Positions 59,351 to 64,000 of a DNA stretch of 64,000 bases are shown piece by piece. Within the stretch, counting starts at the first letter, position 1; every line of letters begins with the position of its first letter. Position numbers and translations under genes: made by a program. The notes beneath the pieces were generated by a model. The model was not told where the DNA came from. It ran no database searches and was given only the letters and a program-made list of their open reading frames with translations. Source of the DNA: Mantamonas sphyraenae (taxonomy: Eukaryota; CRuMs; Mantamonadidae); contig JAPMXV010000005.1 of the NCBI GenBank assembly GCA_026936335.1, forward strand, positions 310,001-374,000, written 5' to 3'.

Positions 59351-62300
59351 TCACAGCAGGGCGAGCTCACCAAGAGTCAACACCTCCTTCCTCCACTCGA
59401 CAAACTCGTTCACAAACAAAACACGCACTGTCTCGTCAAACGCATCCGGGTGGGCTTCGTCCACACGGCCGAGGCGGTGTGATTGCTCGACCAGCACTCC
59501 ATACTCGATCATGTCCAAGTACTCGTCTTCGTCTTCGTCAAAGAAGCGGCCCACCACCTCGTTCATCTCGTCCATGCGCTTGTCTGTGGTCCACTGTGCA
59601 AACCCGTCGCGGTACGCTCGTGCGGCACGCAGAAAGTCGAGCTCACTCTTTTCGTGGCCGATGGCATGGCGCAGCACGTACTTGACAAACTTGGTACGGA
59701 GGATGTTGTCCGACATGGTTGCGGTCACGGACTCGACGCGATCTTCCACAGAGGGTCCGTCGCGCAGGTCGTTCATGCCCTTCTGGAACTCGGTCAGCGG
59801 GTGTTGGAAGTGTTCGAGCACAACGCCGTCAAAGAGCTTGTCGTTCAGCTCGTGGTTTCCCAGACGCCTGAGGATATCCACCAGCAAGCCGTACTCCACC
59901 TCCACGCATTCCTCCGCATCTTCATCCAAGTACTCCTCGACCACCGAGTTTGCCGCGTCGGCAACCTCCTCCTCGGCATTGGGGCGGTCGTGGACGATGT
60001 TGTGGTACCGGCGCACACCTAGCCACAGACCCTGGAGCGTGTCGGACAGTACGTCCTGGCCCGCTCCGCCGTTGCCGTAGAATGTATCTGCAAAGCGGAA
60101 GTAGCGCGAGCGCAGCGCTGGCTCGTCCAGGACGTGCTCAAGCGATTCCAGCGCATGGGCAATGTTCTTGGGACCCTTGTCACTGGCAGCCACCAGTTGT
60201 TGGACGATTTCCGCATGCGTGCTGCGTCGCACACGGTCGTCCATAGTGACGACAGAGGTCATGCCGCGCGCCTTGGCTGCCTTCTTTACCCTCTCGCTCT
60301 CTTCAAACATGCCGAGAACCTTTGCGCGCTCGGCCATCTGCTCGTTGTGGATACGGCGCTCCTCCAGCTGCTTGGCCAGGTTCGCCTCCATTTCCTTTAC
60401 GATCTTCTTGCTTCGCGCAATCTTGATAAACTCGCGCACAATCACCACACCCAAAAACGCAAGGGTGACCGAATTGAGCACAAGCAACACGATGCTGATG
60501 AGCCAGTGGTCGTCTTCGGTTGTCTCTGAGCTGTAGAACATAAGGCCGGTCATCAGAGTCACGGTCGTCGCACCCAGGCTCATGGTTTCCAAACGTGTGG
60601 CCTCGGCCTCTGCAAACGGCCTTGCGTACAAGTGCATGACGAGGGCGGCCATGCACATCCACAGACCTGCGTACAGCTGCGTGAGCGGTTCGTCACTCCA
60701 GCGCACAATGATGGCCACCACCATCAGCTTGCGCGTCATGATGACGATCTCCCAGAAGTAGCGGTTCTTGGAGTAGCCGTCGTACAGGAAGCGGTAGCGC
60801 GCCATCACAGTCGGCTGGCGCAGGCGCTTGCGGTTCTTTACGAGGATGCCCAACCCGACGAGAAGGACGCCGAGACAGTATACGAGGACAAAAAGGTAGC
60901 CCCAGGTGTTGAGGTAGTACAGATACTGATCGCTTGCGCAGTTGATGCGCATGTCTGCCTCCAGGTAGCGCGACCCGTCTTCCAGCGTGATGCAATTGAA
61001 CATTTGGAACACGGCCTTGGACACCATCGGATGGGCGATGAACAGCACCACCATGAGGGTCAGCGCATACATGTTGCGCAGATGGTAACGCCACGCCTTG
61101 TTGTAGGGCAGCTTCTCTCGTGTTTGCAATGCTTCTTTGCCCCTCTCCATGCGCTCCTTCATGCGGTCCAGCAAACGGTCACGGTCGTCTTCGCTTGTGA
61201 CGCGCAGCGTCTCGCGCTCGATTTCAAGGTTCGGGCGCGCCACCTTGATTCCAAAGTGCTTGGAAATGCGTGTGGCCCACAGATACACGGCGCCGTAGAC
61301 GACCAGGGGCGCAAAGATGGTGAAGACGGGAAACATCATGTAGCCGTTGAGCTGGTCAAAGTAGGTCCAGCCGGTGGCACAGTCGATGGGATGCAGACGG
61401 AGGCTAAAGAGGGCCACACCGCCGCTGCTAAACAGCCCTTGTGTTTCGGCGGCCCAATTCAGGCGGAACTCGCCAATGAAGGCCAGCACTTGCATGTAGT
61501 TGAGGGCAATCTTCATCATGATGGACGCCTGCGACTTTTCGCCGGTCGAGGTGCGGATGAGGAAAAGGAGCATGGCTGTAGCAGCGGTGAAGAAGAGCAC
61601 CACCAGCGTCCAGTTGTCCGAGTCTTCGCCGCAGATGAGACATGCCTCGCCGAGTTTGCCGTAGCCGTCTTCGCACACGGCACAGAGGGGGCCACGATAT
61701 CCTGTGGCGCAGGTGCTATTGGGGCCACCCTTGCACGCATCCGGGTACGGGCACGCAATGTACTGGTCGGTGCCGGCACGGATGCCAAAGAAACCCCTTT
61801 GGGCTTGAATGCCGCCAGCTTGCGTGCACACAGCTCCGAGGGTGCACTTGAGGCAAGTGCGTTGGCCGTTTACGCTACGTTCGTAGAAGCCGTCGACGCA
61901 TGTGCACTGGGCTTGCGAAACGGCAGCTTCCTGGCCCTCGGTGTCCATGAAGGGCGGGCACGCGTTGCATTCCACCTGGCCTCTGAGCTGCTGGTAGGAC
62001 GACTCTGGGCAAGGTGTGCACGGCGACGTCTCGCTGACTGAAAAGTAGCCTGGGCGACAGCGGCACTGGTACCCGGATTCATCGGGCTCTGTGTTTGCGC
62101 GAACATCTTCCGCGCAGGTGATCACACGCACTGCGCCGGGCATGCTGAGGGTGCCGATGTTGGGCGTGGACGACACCGTGTAGGAGTAGGTGAAGCCCCA
62201 GCGGCCCTGGAACTGCAGCGCGGTGAAACGCACGACACCGTTCTGGTCGCTGGTCTGTGCGTCGCCCTGCAGCTGGCGCACGGAAGGACTGACTGCGATG

Positions 62301-64000
62301 GCCAGGGCCACTCCTGTTCGATTGGCCTGGTTGCCAGCCCGGTCGAGCAGTCGGAATGTGGGCGGACTTGGCATGGGCCCCGTGTTTCGATACGACGTCG
62401 TGCCGTTGTTCACGAGCACAAAGGATGCGGCCGGGCCAGCAAGGACGTGCACCTGCACGTCGACGGCACCAAAGCCGCGGGGGCTAAACGTAACGATGTA
62501 GGGACCCTCCACAGCGTTCACCAGGAGGTCGTCAAAGGTGACGAGACCTCCGACCAGGTCACGTGCGAGGGTGCCCCCGATCATCACAGTAGCGTCGTTG
62601 CCGAGCTTCTGGTTGTTGCTGTTGGAGGTGGACACACGGTGCACGGAGCCCGACACGGTCACGCGGGTCACGGCGACGCCGGGCACGACGCCACGGCCAG
62701 CATCGACAATTTGCAGGTTGACGGGAGGGCTGAGAAGGACGCCCAGGTTTGCAGAGCCCGTGTAGGAGACCGTGCGTGTTGCGTTGCCATCGAGGACCAC
62801 TTGCTCGGGAAAGCCCGTGGTCACGTTGAGAGCGACATCTGTGCTTTGGATGCCCTGCGAGGAGAAGCGCAATACATGGACGCCACGGACGGGGCGGGTG
62901 AGCTGCAGGTCAGCAAACTGGACGACGCCCACGCTGCTGAACACGGTGCGCGTGCCCTGCCAGGACAGAGGTACAAACGCGTCGTTTTCACGGTCAAAGG
63001 ACCCTGGGCTGGACGCGAGGGTGACTTCCACTCGGCGTTGGGCCTGGTCTGCGACGCCCAAGAGATTGCCGCCAATATCCACCATGGCCAGGTTGACGGC
63101 GCCGACAAAGACGACGCGGCTGGCAGGCAGCTGCTTGTTTGCACTCTGGGACGTTTCTGTCCATGCATGCGGCTGGCCGACACCGACGCGTACCTGCGCC
63201 TGCACAGTTGCCAGCGAGCCGCTGGCAAAGGTGAACAGGTAGGTGCCGACGCGTGGCCTGGTGAGCGTCATGCCAGACACAACCACGGAGCCATTGCGTA
63301 GGTGCAAACTGGCGGGGAGGTTTGCCGACAGAGTGCCGTTGAGCTTGGTGCCATTGACCGAGCGCACGTTGGCGGCGTCGGAGGTGCCGACAAACACCCC
63401 GGCTGCATCCAGGAGGCGCAACTCGAAATCCACGACGGTGAGCGGGTCGGCACTCGGGTAGAGACGCTGGTCGAGTCCTGCGGCAAGAGCGATGCGCACA
63501 GGCGCACCGATGCGCACATGGACCTGGGTCGAGTCTTTTGTCACGGACAGGCCCGCCAGTCCGACAAACTCGAGGACAAACGGAGAGGCCTCACTGCTGG
63601 GTGCCTGAAGTTGCAGGGAGCTAAAAGTGGCCTCGCTTCCCTCGATGGCGACGACCTTTGTGCCGGAGAGGGGCACGGCGGGCTGTGCGGTGACTTGCAG
63701 CTGCTTGCCTGCTCCCAGACGGGTTGGCTTGCCGCCCGCGTCGAGAACGCGCACGGTGATGGCGTCGAGGTCCACCGTGACTGCAGTTGGGTGAGGAGTG
63801 GTCGTGTAGGGCACGACGGCCAACTGAGTGGGCTGCCCTTCGGTGATGTTGACCTGGATGCTCGTGTTGCTCAGGCCGGCGGTGACAAAGACGACGGTGT
63901 GCAGACCCTGCACAGGGCGGACAGCCTGCAAACCGCTGAAATGCAGCCTGCCGTTGCGCATCTGTTGCACAACGGGGCCGGCCAAGGCGAGGGAGGGGCT
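59351..64000 (-). CDS. Giant receptor-like polytopic protein with beta-sandwich ectodomain and RGS-like tail (5' end outside window)
   Basis: The frame is open from the stop at 59351 to the window edge (about 1,549 residues). The ectodomain has several Ig/filamin-like repeats of roughly 100-150 residues (for example PPTFRLLDRAGNQANRTGVA ... NGVVRFTALQFQGRWGFTYS). It is followed by TNFR/EGF-like Cys-rich stretches (CRCRPGYFSVSETSPCTPCP, CATGYRGPLCAVCEDGYGKL). A block of about seven or eight transmembrane helices comes next (LVVLFFTAATAMLLFLI, YALTLMVVLFIAHPMV, LFVLVYCLGVLLVGLGI, LISIVLLVLNSVTLAFLGVV). A charged coiled coil follows. The cytosolic tail contains two similar regions (LRSRYFRFADTFYGN ... 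LFDGVVLEHFQHPLTEFQKG; LRTKFVKYVLRHAIGHEKSE ... FDETVRVLFVNEFVEWRK) with the helix pattern of RGS domains. Cys-rich ectodomains on TRP-like membrane blocks are common in protists; ligand and ion-channel activity are unknown. Confidence 0.75.
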   Translation of the reverse strand, partial: SPSLALAGPVVQQMRNGRLHFSGLQAVRPVQGLHTVVFVTAGLSNTSIQVNITEGQPTQLAVVPYTTTPHPTAVTVDLDAITVRVLDAGGKPTRLGAGKQLQVTAQPAVPLSGTKVVAIEGSEATFSSLQLQAPSSEASPFVLEFVGLAGLSVTKDSTQVHVRIGAPVRIALAAGLDQRLYPSADPLTVVDFELRLLDAAGVFVGTSDAANVRSVNGTKLNGTLSANLPASLHLRNGSVVVSGMTLTRPRVGTYLFTFASGSLATVQAQVRVGVGQPHAWTETSQSANKQLPASRVVFVGAVNLAMVDIGGNLLGVADQAQRRVEVTLASSPGSFDRENDAFVPLSWQGTRTVFSSVGVVQFADLQLTRPVRGVHVLRFSSQGIQSTDVALNVTTGFPEQVVLDGNATRTVSYTGSANLGVLLSPPVNLQIVDAGRGVVPGVAVTRVTVSGSVHRVSTSNSNNQKLGNDATVMIGGTLARDLVGGLVTFDDLLVNAVEGPYIVTFSPRGFGAVDVQVHVLAGPAASFVLVNNGTTSYRNTGPMPSPPTFRLLDRAGNQANRTGVALAIAVSPSVRQLQGDAQTSDQNGVVRFTALQFQGRWGFTYSYTVSSTPNIGTLSMPGAVRVITCAEDVRANTEPDESGYQCRCRPGYFSVSETSPCTPCPESSYQQLRGQVECNACPPFMDTEGQEAAVSQAQCTCVDGFYERSVNGQRTCLKCTLGAVCTQAGGIQAQRGFFGIRAGTDQYIACPYPDACKGGPNSTCATGYRGPLCAVCEDGYGKLGEACLICGEDSDNWTLVVLFFTAATAMLLFLIRTSTGEKSQASIMMKIALNYMQVLAFIGEFRLNWAAETQGLFSSGGVALFSLRLHPIDCATGWTYFDQLNGYMMFPVFTIFAPLVVYGAVYLWATRISKHFGIKVARPNLEIERETLRVTSEDDRDRLLDRMKERMERGKEALQTREKLPYNKAWRYHLRNMYALTLMVVLFIAHPMVSKAVFQMFNCITLEDGSRYLEADMRINCASDQYLYYLNTWGYLFVLVYCLGVLLVGLGILVKNRKRLRQPTVMARYRFLYDGYSKNRYFWEIVIMTRKLMVVAIIVRWSDEPLTQLYAGLWMCMAALVMHLYARPFAEAEATRLETMSLGATTVTLMTGLMFYSSETTEDDHWLISIVLLVLNSVTLAFLGVVIVREFIKIARSKKIVKEMEANLAKQLEERRIHNEQMAERAKVLGMFEESERVKKAAKARGMTSVVTMDDRVRRSTHAEIVQQLVAASDKGPKNIAHALESLEHVLDEPALRSRYFRFADTFYGNGGAGQDVLSDTLQGLWLGVRRYHNIVHDRPNAEEEVADAANSVVEEYLDEDAEECVEVEYGLLVDILRRLGNHELNDKLFDGVVLEHFQHPLTEFQKGMNDLRDGPSVEDRVESVTATMSDNILRTKFVKYVLRHAIGHEKSELDFLRAARAYRDGFAQWTTDKRMDEMNEVVGRFFDEDEDEYLDMIEYGVLVEQSHRLGRVDEAHPDAFDETVRVLFVNEFVEWRKEVLTLGELALL

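Noticed and set aside
1..64000. tRNA, rRNA and other structured RNA genes
   Set aside because: I scanned for T-loop (GGTTCGAnTCC-like) and other conserved cores and found none that fold convincingly. A GAGGTTCGAAGC near 57650 lacks the matching arms.

Overview
The window is nuclear DNA from a unicellular eukaryote. Many genes are split by short introns (roughly 65-450 nt, GTRNGT donors, often CACACAG-like acceptors), and the proteins are typically eukaryotic: beta'-COP, ADP/ATP carrier, FYVE, AGC and CAMK kinases, CRAL-TRIO, and an axonemal dynein light-chain domain protein. The sequence is GC-rich and full of GT/GA and Ser-codon microsatellites. The axonemal protein implies a flagellated stage. 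A mitochondrial IF3 and a mitochondrial carrier imply aerobic mitochondria. The species cannot be named from this. A free-living heterotrophic protist fits best, possibly a stramenopile or apusomonad/choanoflagellate-like lineage (inference). The genome is very compact: 29 genes, no gene-free stretch above 300 bases, several divergent pairs sharing 58-140 bp, and convergent stop codons 4-12 bp apart.

Layout. 1-7161, all minus strand: a secreted precursor with an Arg-rich cationic tail (cut by the window edge), a polytopic membrane protein, and an NHL-type protein whose C-terminal half is a roughly 510-bp tandem repeat array containing frame-breaking indels. 7367-14177: a tiny membrane protein divergent from the ADP/ATP carrier, an ankyrin-FYVE protein, and a C2CD5-like protein. 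14259-27259: COPI-associated membrane protein, AGC-VIII-type kinase, CRAL-TRIO protein, large coiled-coil protein (perhaps ATRIP-like), and beta'-COP. 27365-44559: AXDND1-like axonemal protein with an EF-hand, CAMK-type kinase, coiled-coil/WD40 protein, membrane-anchored histidine phosphatase, PUS10, mitochondrial IF3, and an LRR/PH/C1-like protein. 44699-53199: glycosidase-like type II membrane protein, EF-hand MscS channel, aldose 1-epimerase, an unknown acidic nuclear-looking protein, and a small coiled-coil protein.

53258-59346 is the most unusual block. Four plus-strand, intronless genes are packed together: three paralogous LRR-ankyrin proteins that share a C-terminal module ending in an F-box-like LPDEVxxRVxxW motif, with an RtcB-type RNA ligase between the second and third. 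The first two LRR genes overlap by ATGA, and the second overlaps the ligase gene. The ligase keeps all recognisable catalytic motifs and carries an extra N-terminal ubiquitin-fold-like domain. This looks like a receptor-like/RNA-repair neighbourhood and is my best candidate for an undescribed system; the functional link is inference from arrangement only. The last gene (minus, cut by the right edge) is a very large receptor-like polytopic protein with extracellular beta-sandwich repeats and a cytosolic tail resembling two RGS domains.

Limits: no database search was possible. Introns were placed by reading frame and splice signals. Product names above the level of domain family are tentative where stated.
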